64,000 nt of DNA from Coffea arabica. Lineage: Eukaryota > Streptophyta > Magnoliopsida > Gentianales > Rubiaceae. Of this stretch, positions 14,525 through 26,131 are shown one piece after another; position 1 is the stretch's first letter; every line of letters begins with the position of its first letter. The position numbers and the translations under genes were made by a program. The notes under the pieces are model-generated. The model saw only the letters and a list, made by a program, of their open reading frames with translations. It was not told where the DNA came from and made no database searches. The stretch covers positions 124,001-188,000 of the forward strand of contig NC_092310.1 in assembly GCF_036785885.1 (NCBI RefSeq), read 5' to 3'.

Positions 14525-15089
14525 CTGTTACAAAGGTCGTACTAGGTCCAGTTTCTCTGGCCGGTGTCTGCTTTTTCATTTTAGATACTGTGACATGGGG
14601 ATGCGTTGCATATAGTATTATTGGTTAATTTTCTTTTGCTCCTACTTTTCGCAACAGCCTCTGCTGATGAATGTGTGTGTGCGCGGTTGCGGTTTGTGCA
14701 AGAGAGTTGTAACTAATCATTGTTGAGGCCCTTTGGTTGAAAAGGAGAGGTCTTGCATATTCAGGGTAGTGTTTTAAGGTGTCAATTATTTACTCAGAGC
14801 CAAAGCGAGGCATAGAGATCAATCCAAAGTTTGAGATGTTAAATAATCATGCAGTCGATCAAAATTCAGACGAAGAAAGTTCTCGGAATGTGTTTTAAGT
14901 GGCATTCCTCTTAACAGGAAAAAGCAAAGCTGTGATAACCGTAAGTTCTAAATCAATATCTCGACGTCGCACCGAAACCTGGACAGCTCTAATTATAGAT
15001 AGGTGGAGATCCTCAAATTTTCTTGGCTGTAGCTTTGGCTGCAGAAAGGTGGAACAAAGTTATGGCTATTAATCTAGCATCAGTACCTA
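14525..15089. other. 3' flank of NUP214
   Basis: This is the probable 3'UTR followed by AT-rich spacer. No coding sequence, inverted repeat or clear polyadenylation signal was recognised. Confidence 0.5.
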
Positions 15090-15680
15090 GGTCCTGTTTG
15101 GCAAAAGAATTTTTTGGATATTCGTTTAAAATTTTATTGTAAAAGTTGTAGGAAAATTTTGTTTCTTTTCTTTTTCTTTTTGTTTCTTTCTTTTTTCTTT
15201 TCTTTCCTATCTTCTTCTTCTTCTCCCTTCCCCCTCCCCTTCTTCCTCCACTGCCACTTCTCCCTTCCTGTCGGAACCAAGTAGCAATAGAATCATTTTT
15301 TTTGCTGTTTTCTCTCTCTCCATCTTCTCCTCTCTCTCTCTCTCCCCCACTCTCCCTCCCCGCCCGGTTGGCACTATCTGGTTGCGAGACCAAATCCGGT
15401 AGAGAGGGAGGGGGAGGGTGGCAGGAGAGAGGGGAGGGGAGAAGGAGAGAGAGAGGGAGAAGAGAAATGAAGAAAAAGGAAAAAAAAAAAAAAAAAAAGA
15501 GGTGGTCGGCGGCTGTGGTGGAAGAAAAAGGAATAAAGGGAATTTTTTTAATGTATTTTGGGTATTTTGAAATGTGTAATTTAAAATTTTTGAATAGTTT
15601 TTTGAGATTATTGTAATTAAAATTGTAAAAAAATTAGTGGGAGACAAACTAGATCAAAAACTCCTTTGCCAAATAAGACC
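15090..15680. mobile_element. Tourist-like non-autonomous DNA transposon with pyrimidine/purine core
   Basis: Terminal inverted repeats are visible: the left end reads GGTCCTGTTTGGCAAAAG and the right end, complemented, GGTCTTATTTGGCAAAGG. The flanking trinucleotides are CTA (15087-15089) and TTA (15681-15683), close to the TWA target of PIF/Harbinger elements. The inside is a roughly 190-base C+T tract, a short unique centre containing GACCAAATCCGGT, then a G+A tract. Open frames of 104-146 codons on both strands here are low-complexity by-products. No transposase is present. Confidence 0.7.
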
Positions 15681-18600
15681 TTAATGTTGGGGTTTGTCAT
15701 CACAAATAATCATTCGGAATCGTCTACTTCAATGGTGAGGAAAGTAAGTTAGTAGTGGTTAAGGCCTTGAAGGCATCTTTATGACCTGTTAATAGAAATT
15801 AAATTTACTCTTTATTGGTTTGCCAAAGTTATAGTGTAAACCACAAATTATATAGAGCAAAAATTATATAGTGTAAACCACCAAATTTACCATTGAGCTA
15901 TTTCTTGACCATCAAACTATTTTTTGTTCTAATTAAGTTATTCAATTAACTAATCAGTAGACCCCTAGTCATTTGATCAAATTTTGCTCTCAATTTACAA
16001 AATAAATCACACACATGCTACTCACTTGTCAAAATCCAAGAATAAACACGCCCACTAAACTTCTCAACTTGAAGGTAAAAAGTTCCAACAACCATTAAAC
16101 TATTATATTCATATACTTTAAGCCTCTCAATTATTTTGTTGATTCAAAATGGCCACTCAACTTACAAATGTATACATTAGTGGCAATTCCGTCCAAATTC
16201 AGTGTTAATTCCAAGGGTAGTGTTTTGAACCAATTGAAGAAAAAGGAATGTTTTGAACCAATTACATAATCTACCTGCTAAACGTTTGAGGAATAAAATG
16301 CGAAAGAATTGCTATAAAATTTCCTCATGGTTCTAATTTTGATGATATAAAAGCTGGGTAAAATACTTTGTTTAGCACAGCATTAAATGTCCTTAGCACA
16401 ATTTCTTTTTTTTTTTTCAAAAAAACAATCACCCTTGACGAGCTTAGTCAGTCCGACAAGGACAATAGCATTTTTTCGTATCATTGCTATCGAGCTTAGT
16501 TAGCCTGAAAGTCTTCCATTTTTTTTATAAAAAAAAAAAAAAAAAAAAACCAGCAGGCTGCTGAGGTGACTTAGCTCGACGGCCAATTTTTTTAAGAAAA
16601 AAAAAAATTGCCAACCTGCCGTGCTTAAACATTCCCCTATCGGCATTTGTGTGAATTTTTTTCACCAATAAACAAATGTATTACCTGGGAAATTAGCTAA
16701 ACTCTGCTTGTATCCACCAGGATTGCTGGTACATGATTTTTTTGTTTTTTTTAGCAAAATTTGAGATTTTATTAAGAACTGGCACTAAAGCTTTGTACGC
16801 AAAGAATAAGTCTCATATCTACACAATAATCATGCACTATCAATTTGCAAGAAACCATACTTTACTGTAGCATCCAAAAGAGGAAAACTCACACTCCAGC
16901 GCCAAGCTCCAATTTTCCTGTATTATGGGAAAAGTACCCCAATCCATAAATCTAAATTTTCTTAACCGTGATAAATGTGTTATCTAAATTTGCCTTCTCC
17001 TTTCTATCTTCTCTAATGCTTTTCTACCCTTTTTTCCTTTTCTTCTTTCTTGAACTTATATTTCCTCCCACATTTTCTTGCCATCAAACTTGGGTATATT
17101 TGTTTTACAGGGCTTTTATTCACCCAAGTTACCTGTTTTTCTCTTGCCTCAAATATATTTTGCACTCTTTCTGATTGGCAAAGATGAACTAGTTTCACAA
17201 TTACTCTGTTGAAGGGAATGCTTTGCAATACGTGGGTGATGCTTACCAGCTGCAAAAAGGGCAGCCATTCACCCTAAATTTTCCGCAGCATCATAAAGGA
17301 CATTTCCAGAAGAGGAGTGTAACAGGAGCTAATTGAGGTGCAGAAGTTTTGGGAAACAAATTTTAAAAGAGCAGTAGGCCTCAGAGATCTTGGTGGATAG
17401 AAAATCATCAGGTGGGTAGATAAATTACCCATCAAGAGTAGCAAATATCTATTTCTCACATCACAGGCCTTGTCTTTTAATTTCTGAAAATTTGCCAGAA
17501 TATTCTACTCAGATGCATCATGTCATCTGTTCAACGCTAATATAGAGTGGGGATTAAAAAAAAAAAAGTAAAAAAAAGCGCAGAAGACGATGGTGGTGAT
17601 TTGGAGGTCAGAAATAGGTGGTTGTTTTTTATCATTCTTACGGAAGGTAATCAATGGGAATCCGTCTGATTTTTTCATCATTCCCACAAATCACTACCAT
17701 CACCCAACCACGGACTCAAATCTTTGCCGAAGCAACACATGGTTGCAAATCAATTTTAGTAGGAAGAGATAGCTTTGTACGTGTTATTTTTCAAAACTAC
17801 AGATCAAAAGATACAAAAATTAGTAGATAGAAAAACTTTTTTTCCAAAAAAAAATGTATCTACCTTGTCACCAAAAAATCCTAAAAGATCAGAGGAATGA
17901 TTCGGAGCTAAAGGTAGACAACACACTTACGTGCGCCAAAAACGTTGAGTTTTGCCTAACGATAGATTCCTCAATTCACTTGAGATACCACAGAGCAGTC
18001 GGAGGAACGAGGAATTGCAATATTAGGCAGAGAAGCCATAGGAAGCTCTTTGAATCCCAAAGAACTACTTTCCAGCAAACATATAAATAGTTTCAAACTT
18101 TCAGGCTCAGCATCTGATCTATCATCCAGAAGAGAATAGTCTATCTACAAACAAACAAACAAACAAACTCAGAAAGCAGTCAAAACCCGCGGCTCCTCAG
18201 TCCCTAACCTCTTTTTTGAGTGTCTGTCGTCTATTATTATTACTCTTATAAAGGCAGACGCAGCGGCAACCCGTTCCCCCAAAACCCTAATTTGCCTAAA
18301 GGACGCCTTCTCCGCACGCTAAATACTCTGTCAACGAATGCTAAATTACATTTTACTCCCTTTATTTTAGGCATCTTGAACGTAACTCCTCTCTACTTTC
18401 CAAAATTCTACCGGTACTTTGGATTTTTCCTTTTCTTCCCCCCCAAGTCCCAACCTTTGAGTCCAATGGAAGACTTGGGTTCCTATTCCTTATTCTAAAT
18501 TAAAAAAATGTTTTGCTTTTTGAGTTTCATTTGATATTATTGAGTAAACAATTGAATGTCAAATTAAATTTGAAGTGTTAGTTTAATGTGCCCCCCAACA

Positions 18601-18725
18601 TGATGCGATACCACATTTTACGTCTTAATACTCTAATTCAAATGAAGTCCTCATTTCTACCAAATAAAATAAAAAATACAATTCTCATGAACCATAAGGA
18701 TATATTTTTTGGATAATTTTTTTTA
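15681..18725. other. Intergenic spacer between NUP214 and the NusB gene
   Basis: AT-rich DNA with several homopolymer runs near 16410, 16520, 16600 and 17550. Short open frames (60-92 codons) match no family I know. It probably contains decayed transposons, but no pair of ends could be matched by eye. A possible minus-strand transcription start near 18.25 kb is listed separately. Confidence 0.5.
18245..18253 (-). promoter_or_regulatory. Possible TATA box of an unassigned minus-strand transcript
   Basis: On the minus strand TTTATAAG is followed by a leader-like stretch, a GTTTGTTTGTTTGTAG acceptor-like site near 18150, and a small frame starting MASLPNIAIPRSSDC near 18050. The frame closes after 22 codons and the remainder to 17 kb has no recognisable protein. 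It may be a non-coding transcript, a dead gene or chance. Confidence 0.2.
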
Positions 18726-18850
18726 TACATTGACAGTGTATGCATAAACGAGTCTAGATATATGACACATATGTAAAATCTGATGTTCAAATTCAAATTC
18801 AGATGATCTGACATTTATCTAACCCCGTTGATGCATATACTAACAATGTA
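18726..18850. mobile_element. Small foldback MITE
   Basis: Two 25-base arms, 18726-18750 and 18826-18850, are inverted copies with 21 of 25 positions matching (start TACATTG, end ATGCAT-AACG). The loop is about 75 bases. Size and structure fit a miniature inverted-repeat element. No certain target duplication was seen, so the superfamily is open. Confidence 0.6.
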
Positions 18851-19228
18851 GGAAAGATTAACTCTGATGGGCAGCAAGTTTTATGGCTGGACAAGCCACC
18901 AATATACGCGCGTGTGTAAATGTATAGTCTTGACTTGACAGCACAAATGCCAACTTACGGCAGTGGTATATTGGTACAACTGCGGAAAACAACATACACA
19001 TCAATCGTCGGTCTGCTCTCCCGTTCAACTACATTGTGTGTCCGTGGAACTCGCCACCGGTTGTGATCATTTTGTGTGGCAGTTATACTCTCCATATGGC
19101 TTTCCAATGCAGATGGTTTGGGCACAGAGAAGTTCTCCTCTTTGGGATTCTGCAGTTATCACTACTGTTCTTACAGCTCGCAGAAGGCGAAAAGATGGTC
19201 ATTCTAGCAGCAGACCGTCTTTAATGCG

Positions 19229-22200
19229 TCAACTACTGCGTTTCACTGCACTAGTCCCCTGGAGATCCTTGATGAAAGTCCTGAGGCAACCATTGATGAT
19301 ACGGGGAGCTGCTCCATCACAGAACCGTTTTGCTAGATCGACAGCCTTCAAGAATAGCTACATATTACTGGAGTTCATGCAACTGATGCAGAGAAAAAGA
19401 TTAAAGGAAGAATGATCCTACAGGAGGAGTGCACACAAGCAATGTGAAAGATCTGTAACCATCAGATACTTTTGGATATTGTTCAGATGTGAGAACCATT
19501 TAGATAGCTTTTACCACCCTTTTTTCTCAGGTGTATCATACATCATTCTGAGAGTCGGCAATCAGCAGATCACCTTATCTCTTCTACAGTTTAGTTTAGA
19601 TACCTACTTCCTGTGAAATACATATCTAATCCACAACGGAAGGAGCAAGAATATACCTCGTTGATGACGATCTGATGCCTTGTCCCTAGAACTGCTATTT
19701 CTGACATAGCTAAGTGAAGAATTGAAAGCTCCAAAATTCTTGCTGCCGGTTCATTCTGGAGAAAACAGAATAAGTATATAATGGCATTGCCACAGAGAAT
19801 ACCATCAGCTCAGTATGTCAAACATCAATTTAAATGCATCTAATTCCAAAAGACAATTATGATGATAAACATTGACTGTTCTGAGAAGCTATAGTTATGT
19901 CAATCAACTAAAATATAGGAACAGGTAGATTTCTAAATAAGGACTGATAAGGAAAATTAAAGAGGCATCATCATGCTTCCTCCATCCCAAAAAACCAAAG
20001 CAAGCTTCAATAAACAGTGATATCTCATAATTCCCTATCAGTCTCCAGAATCTAAATTTTATCATCAAGCCTACGGGGTCTAGATATAAGCAACTCCCAG
20101 GAACAACGCTTACTTATTCTCGTTTGTTTTCTTTCAGTGCAGGGCTATGAAGGGAAAGAGTAACGGCTTAGAGGAAAGGACCTTGAAAATTTTTATTACC
20201 CAAACATAGTTTGTAAAATTAATCAGTGAGAGTGGATATAAAACAAAATGCAGAAGATCATTAACTACATACAGCTTAAATGAGCTGAAATTTGAGATCA
20301 CAATACTGGAAGAACTCATCAAGAACAACGCACGGAGAGAGGGAGAGGGCCAACATGGGATCGGATATCCTGGGGAGTATGCATTATTCAGAGCGTTGGA
20401 TGCTCTAAGGGGGCCCATTAATTTTCAGGGCACCCAACAGCCCTGCTGCACAGTCCCTAGGATAGATAAACATGATCTTCCAAGGTCATCAAGATACTCC
20501 TACCATAACTAGGAGAAAATAAGGGAAGAAAGACTGATCTTTTAAGGTGGGAAAGGAAAAGAATGTTATTGCAAAAGGTGATCAGTATCTTATCTATTTA
20601 AACAGTTTAAACTGACTCCCAGCATTTTATTGGGATTGGGAAATAACAGTTTACAAGCAACACAAACATCAACGTCTCACAGGAGTTTAGGGATCTTAGA
20701 ACTTTAAGTTTCTTATTCGAGTGATGACAGTTATCCAGCTCTTTCTTTCTCTGTGTACAGTTTCATTGTGCAAATAAAATACAATCTTGCCCTATCAGCA
20801 ATAAAAGTCATTGTTAAGCAAATTAAAACCGCTCCCTTTTGCCTGTGGAGAAAACTCGTAAAGAATTTAGAATTTATAAACACCAATCTACTTGCTAGCT
20901 CCAAGATCATCTAACAAATGGTATATCTAACCTTCCAATTAGGAGGTGCAACTTTATCAATAACAAAAACATGACTATCCCACTTCTCTGCAACTGCCAC
21001 CAAAAGTTTCCTTGTGAAGCTGGAACAGAATTTTCACATTAAGAGAAAACTTAAACTACCTGGATTACTTAAAGAAGGAGAAAATTAAGAGGCATACCGC
21101 AGAATTAGTTTACTGTACACCAACTTTGGAGGTGCTGAAAGAACTTCTGCTTCTGAGAAATAATGAGCAGGATTAGCCAATGCACCAGGAAAGAATTTCA
21201 TGCCAAACAGAAAGTGAGAAGAATGGTAAAGAGGGGAACAAAATGGGATAGTCATCAACAGAATGAAATTAATGCATCAGTAAACTTGTGGTAGTATCAT
21301 GTAACTACAATCCTGCAACAGTGACATTAATTCATAAGGAAGCCTGCATGGTTAAGAGGTGTAACAGATTTCATCTTGTCATAGTAATCTTTTTTGAGAA
21401 ACTTGAGAAAAAGGAAAACCAGGGATGTTGATGCTTTGGCTATAGCCTGATTTCAACCCAATCTTCTGAGTTTAAAGGTTCGAGCCTTTGAGATACAGGT
21501 TCATTTTTCTCAGACTAAACTGGAAAGCTATAAATCTGCCATGTAATTTCTTTCTTTAGGAGGTTGACTAAATGGTAACTTCATGCCAATGTAGCTTTGA
21601 GCAGGCTATGTTAGTATATACACATGTTGTGAGATACAAAATAATGATCTTAAGATGTATCTGCAGGTTTCCCTGGTAAATACTCTTAGTTTCTCTATTG
21701 CATCTGGATAACAACTTTTTCAGCCCATGCAAGGAAATTTGGGAGCTGTTTACGTGCCACCCATTATAGATATGACATACAGAGGATCAGAATGAGACCA
21801 CTAAGTTTTCTTTTCATCTGTTTCTCAACACATAATGCTATTATCATACAATCCAACAATTCAGATCAAGTTTATATGAACTCAGTTACCCTATGACTGT
21901 AATTAAAATTAACCTAAACAGGTGAAAACATTGCTGAAGGGTATGACCAATTGAAATTTTGAGCCCTGTATTCACTGCCTACAAACTCCTATCCCCATCT
22001 TATTTGCGACTGTGACTTTAAAAAAAAAAAAAAAAACTACTAAACAAAGCCAGAACCGAGAACTTAAAAAGATCTGAATGCCAAACCTTCTTTTTTTTTT
22101 TTTAATGCCAAACCTTATGCAAAGTACTTCTAACTAAGTTGCAGGTGTCATGACTCATGAGTAGAAGAAACCTGATGTGGACATCAAGGTCACGATGGAC

Positions 22201-24280
22201 TCGAGGATCATAGAGCCAACTCGCTTCAAGTTCAAGTTCAAATTCAAACTCAAGAACTTGTTGGATAAGCCGTTCAAGTCAAAGAAAGCTCGTGCTAAAT
22301 GGATTAAGGAGCATGGAAGACATTGGCGTATCTTGAGAAAGAAGATTAAATTTCTGGACTTAACCAGTGGCATTTAAATCTAAACGTCCACAGTTTTTTC
22401 CTGTCCTTTATTTATTGTTTGGTTTTCTACTTAATTATTTAGATAGTTGTTTTAGTTAATAAAAGGCCAATTTTGTGTTAAGCCTTTGAGCTTAATGGCC
22501 CAAATGATTGAGTCAGTGGTTTGTTTGGTTTGTTAGGGTCCGGCCCATGGGGCTTAGTCTAGGTTGCTGTCTTCTTTAAATAACATTGTAAAAAATGATA
22601 GTTCTACAGTTGAATGATTTTATGACATTGAACCTTTGAGGTTTTCTATGGGCTAGTGGAGACTCTTGTCTTTCAAATCTTGATTCACTTTGAGCGAGCG
22701 TATTCTTGAGTGAATTGAGTATTGTATCAATTTCATATTCACCCAAGTTCCATCCAAATTTCATTCAAACCTGTCTCCTTACGAACTGGGGCTTTCCCAT
22801 AGGAGAATTCGTATCAAAAGCATGCAAGATCAAGATCCTTGTCGAAAATCTAGTGCCACACCAAACTCATTTACCTACATGAATCTAGAATAATATCCAT
22901 GTATTCAACATTTCAAATTCCCCAATCTTTCTGCTCTCGCTAATTTCATAGTTTTTGACATTTTTATCTCTCAGTAAATGCGAGAAACGAAGGTCAGATA
23001 TTTGAAACTAACTGTCCTAGATGCCCACTTCCCAAATGTGATGATGAAACAGGTTTGAAAAATGTTTACTATGTGCTCAGCCATCAATGCCAGAAAAACA
23101 AAATTGTGCACAACTCCCAAGTGAGAGAAAAGAAGAAGAATCACAATAACTAGACATGGAAAAAGGCCTCGAAGAAGCCATGAATCCGACATTTGGAGTT
23201 GCCCATAGTCAAGTAGGTGCAATGCACACATAAAGGAACTACCAGTCAAATCATTCCAAAATTGTGAATGCAAGATGAAAGACAGCCAGCTGAGCGCTAA
23301 GGGATAGAATGAAATAAGTATAGCTATATTTTCAAAGAATCAGACAAGTGGGGAGCTTACCAATTTCAGATTCCTTTTGATCGTGGAGGAGAAGCTCATC
23401 AGCTTCTTCAAGAGTGTTTGCGGTAACAGGTGGCCCTGCAAAGCTCATGTGGTTGTATTCTACCAACGACTCCTTGTCAAAATCATAACCCGGCTCTGAA
23501 CACCAACACAGTAACAAAATTGGAGTTGATAAATCAAGGAAAGGCAATTAACAAGCAAAGGAAAGCCAGCAGCATTTTACGGGAAGTAGTTGGAATTAGT
23601 AGCGAAAAGAGTTGAAGATAAGAAAGCACGTATGATTTACCCCTTCTGGCGTTAATTCTCTTCTCAAAAAGACGAACAGGGTCGGACCCTTCTAAACAGG
23701 AAGCATAAAGGATCAACCTATGCATAATCAATGTACAATTGACTTAATCTACAAGTATGCTACATAGTAGTATATCCCTAATCTTGAATAACAGCAACAA
23801 AAAAATAATAAATGAATAAAAGGGGCTTGCAACACAAAGACCACGAATGTTGTAGAAGATAAAGAATAATGAAAAAGGAAATGCATACAGAGCTAGCTCT
23901 CTGGCGGCTCTGGGGCTGCAGAACCTTCCGCTCTTGTCAATTTTGGGCAGCATATTATGGGTATCCCTGGGACTGGTGGCAGTACCAGAAGGAGAAAGCG
24001 AGGTGTTGGAAGATTCCTGAATGAGTTGGTGGTCGTCGAAGTCGATAGCGAGGGCGGAAGGGGAGCGAAGCGCAAGAAGTGGATTGGGGGTTCGGGAGCA
24101 GGCGGGGCTTGAGGAGATGAGACGGACTAGTTCTGGAAAGTAGCAGTAGTTGAAGGTGGGATGAGGTTTAAGAAATGATATAGGGGTGAAGGAGGAGGAA
24201 TTTGTAGTGAGGGATGGAGGCGAGTAGCAAGACAAGTATGGAGTGGCAGAGGTGCCGAGCAGGAAGGAGCTTAACACCAT
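19229..24280 (-). CDS. NUSB1: Plastid NusB-domain antitermination protein
   Basis: Exons on the minus strand are 24280-23889, 23717-23641, 23495-23361, 21152-21098, 21019-20932, 19755-19657 and 19345-19229. Phases agree throughout and give 320 residues. The first about 90 residues are Ser/Thr/Pro-rich and lack acidic residues at the start, like a chloroplast transit peptide. Next come SPRAARELAL-L, YASCLEGSDPVRLFEKRINA, EYNHMSFAGPPV and EAEVLSAPPKLVYSK. The C-terminal half has the helical NusB signature (ARILELSILHLAMSEIAVL, then INEAVDLAKRFCDGAAPRII and NGCLRTFIKD). Bacterial NusB binds boxA RNA with NusE/S10 to stop early termination in rRNA operons. A role in plastid rRNA transcription follows by homology. 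The start codon is the first ATG of the exon carrying the transit peptide. The 2.2-kb intron 21153-23360 carries a repeat-derived insert. Confidence 0.88.
22150..22830 (+). mobile_element. Probable retroelement-derived fossil inside a NusB-gene intron
   Basis: A 66-codon plus-strand frame (22177-22377), rich in Lys/Phe (RFKFKFKFK, then KARAKWIKEHGRHW), is followed by about 430 bases that end in a stretch resembling an LTR edge and tRNA primer site (GTATCAAAAGC near 22815). It is antisense to the host intron. The family was not identified, both borders are uncertain and it looks like a fragment. A captured host exon is an alternative reading. Confidence 0.35.
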
Positions 24281-25646
24281 TTCTATTTCTCCGATTTCCC
24301 TCCTTATCCTTGCTTCCTTGTTCAGTTTTCTTCCCCTGAATTCGACAGTGTGGACTGAGCAGGATACACTTAACGGACCGTTAAAAAAAATTAAAAATGT
24401 GCAAGCGCTGCAACCAGGACACAGGCTCTGCCGGAATTGGGTAGTGTTCAAGTGCGTGCAACTAATAAAAGATATTTATGCCAAAATTTTTGACAATATT
24501 TGAAATCATTTTCAAGAGAATTAGTTTTATGTTGTAATAGTAAATGTGTAGAAAATTTACTAAAATGAAATACATAAACAATAATTTTAAAAGTGAAGGA
24601 TGAAAAAATGTTTTGAACGATTTTCTCTAATTCAGCGTTATATTGTTGGTTCATGAAATTTTTGTCCTGCCTTTTTTCTGATTGGCTAAATAAGCACTCA
24701 AGAAGTATATGAACGGACAATTTTCTCTAATTCAGCATTATATTGTTGGTTCATGAAATTTTTTGTCCTGAATTTTTTTGATTGGCTAAATAAGCAGGCA
24801 AGAAGCATATGAACGCTTTGTTGGGATCGATTTTGTGCATTTTGTACAATATGTAATTTAGTTTATATACGATGTAATTTATTTTGCATAACATATAAGT
24901 ATAAAATAAAATGATATGGACCTCACACATGATATGAGAAACAATGTATAAGATGAAATTTGGACCTTGCATTTTTTTTTTTTTGTCAAATTTTTGCCAT
25001 CAACCTTTGGGACGGTTGCTTCCTGCAACCATGCCTGCCTCAAATCTGTGTTTTTCTAGGCCAATTCAATTATTAAACCCGTAAATGGTTCGAACGGTTC
25101 AATCACTAAGAGTTGCAATGGAGCTTCTTTTTTTTTTTTTTGAAGAACTATCTGGGCGAAAAAGATATTTGCTCTTGCTTGAACACAATAAATTTGAAGG
25201 GGAAATGCACGTAATATAATACTATGACTTTTGGTTACCATGCATCCTCTTATTGGAAATAAGTGTTGTTTACCAAAAATTTAACTTTTATCAAAATTGC
25301 ATATTTTTTTTTTTTGCAAATTTTAATTAGTTTCATTGTTTTTCCCCTTTCACACTTTGCTCTCTTTAGTTTTATTTTTGCTGTATTTAAAATTTTTGCT
25401 TCAATTTCGTTCACATTATTTAAACTATTTGCACTAAATTACTAAAGATAAAAATAAAATAAATTGGTAACTTTATATTTTAGCTAATTATTTTTCAACT
25501 TTTAAGAGTTGCAGAAAACAAATTCTGCAATTCAGCCGCTCAAAGGCTCTAACAACTTCAAAACAAAAATTGACTAGACAATTTTATCCCTCAAACCCGA
25601 GGCAAAAATGACATTTCCATCGATATACTTGAAGCAAACACGAGAC
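24281..25646. other. 5' flank of the NusB gene and spacer
   Basis: The divergent upstream region of the NusB gene. The first about 100 bases are probably its 5'UTR and promoter. Beyond 24470 it becomes AT-rich and holds a 100-bp tandem duplication, listed separately. No gene was recognised. Confidence 0.5.
24621..24820. repeat. Tandem duplication, two units of about 100 bp
   Basis: Units 24621-24720 and 24721-24820 both run from TTTTCTCTAATTCAGC through ATTGGCTAAATAAGCA to ATATGAACG, with a handful of substitutions and one-base indels. This is a two-copy direct repeat with no coding content. Confidence 0.85.
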
Positions 25647-26122
25647 TAGAGGTGCTGTCGAGTCAAGTCGAGCTCGAGTAGTGCACTACTCGAGCTAAAA
25701 ACTAAGCTCGAGCTCGTCAAACTTTTAAAATTCGAGCTCGAGCTCGAGCTCGACCTCAATTTATGGAACTCAAGTTCGAATTTAATTAAATGTAATTAAT
25801 TCAAATCAAGATCAATCGAGTTTATTCGAACTCAATCAAGTCTAATCAAGCTCAGGTAATAAAAATTAATATTTTATATATAATTTTAAATAAATGATAT
25901 TATTGACATTTCACAATAATAAAAATTAAAATATATATTATAAAAAACTCGATAGAGCTCGTCGAGCTCTCGAGTATTATATTTCCAAAATCGAGCTCGA
26001 CTCGATAGCTCTAACGAGCAGCTCGAGCTCGAGATCGAGCTTGGTCAACCGAGCTCGAGCTCGAGCTGCTGACCAAGTAGTTCGCGAGTTCGAGGCGAGC
26101 TACTTGGTTCAGTTCCAGCCCT
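25647..26122. mobile_element. Mutator-like MITE rich in AGCTCG palindromes
   Basis: The element is flanked by a perfect 9-base duplication ACACGAGAC (25638-25646 and 26123-26131), the length made by Mutator-type transposases. The ends are weak inverted repeats (left AGAGGTGCTG, right complemented AGGGCTGGAA). Both thirds are dense in CGAGCTCGAG-type palindromes around an AT-rich middle. No coding capacity. Confidence 0.75.
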
Positions 26123-26131
26123 ACACGAGAC

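Noticed and set aside
15013-15647. Arg/Glu- and Phe/Leu-rich frames of 104-146 codons
   Set aside because: Same low-complexity cause as at 57 kb. They lie inside the Tourist-like element at 15090-15680.
18290-18296. Telomere-like AAACCCTAA near 18.29 kb
   Set aside because: A single unit only. This is a frequent promoter motif in plants and not an array.
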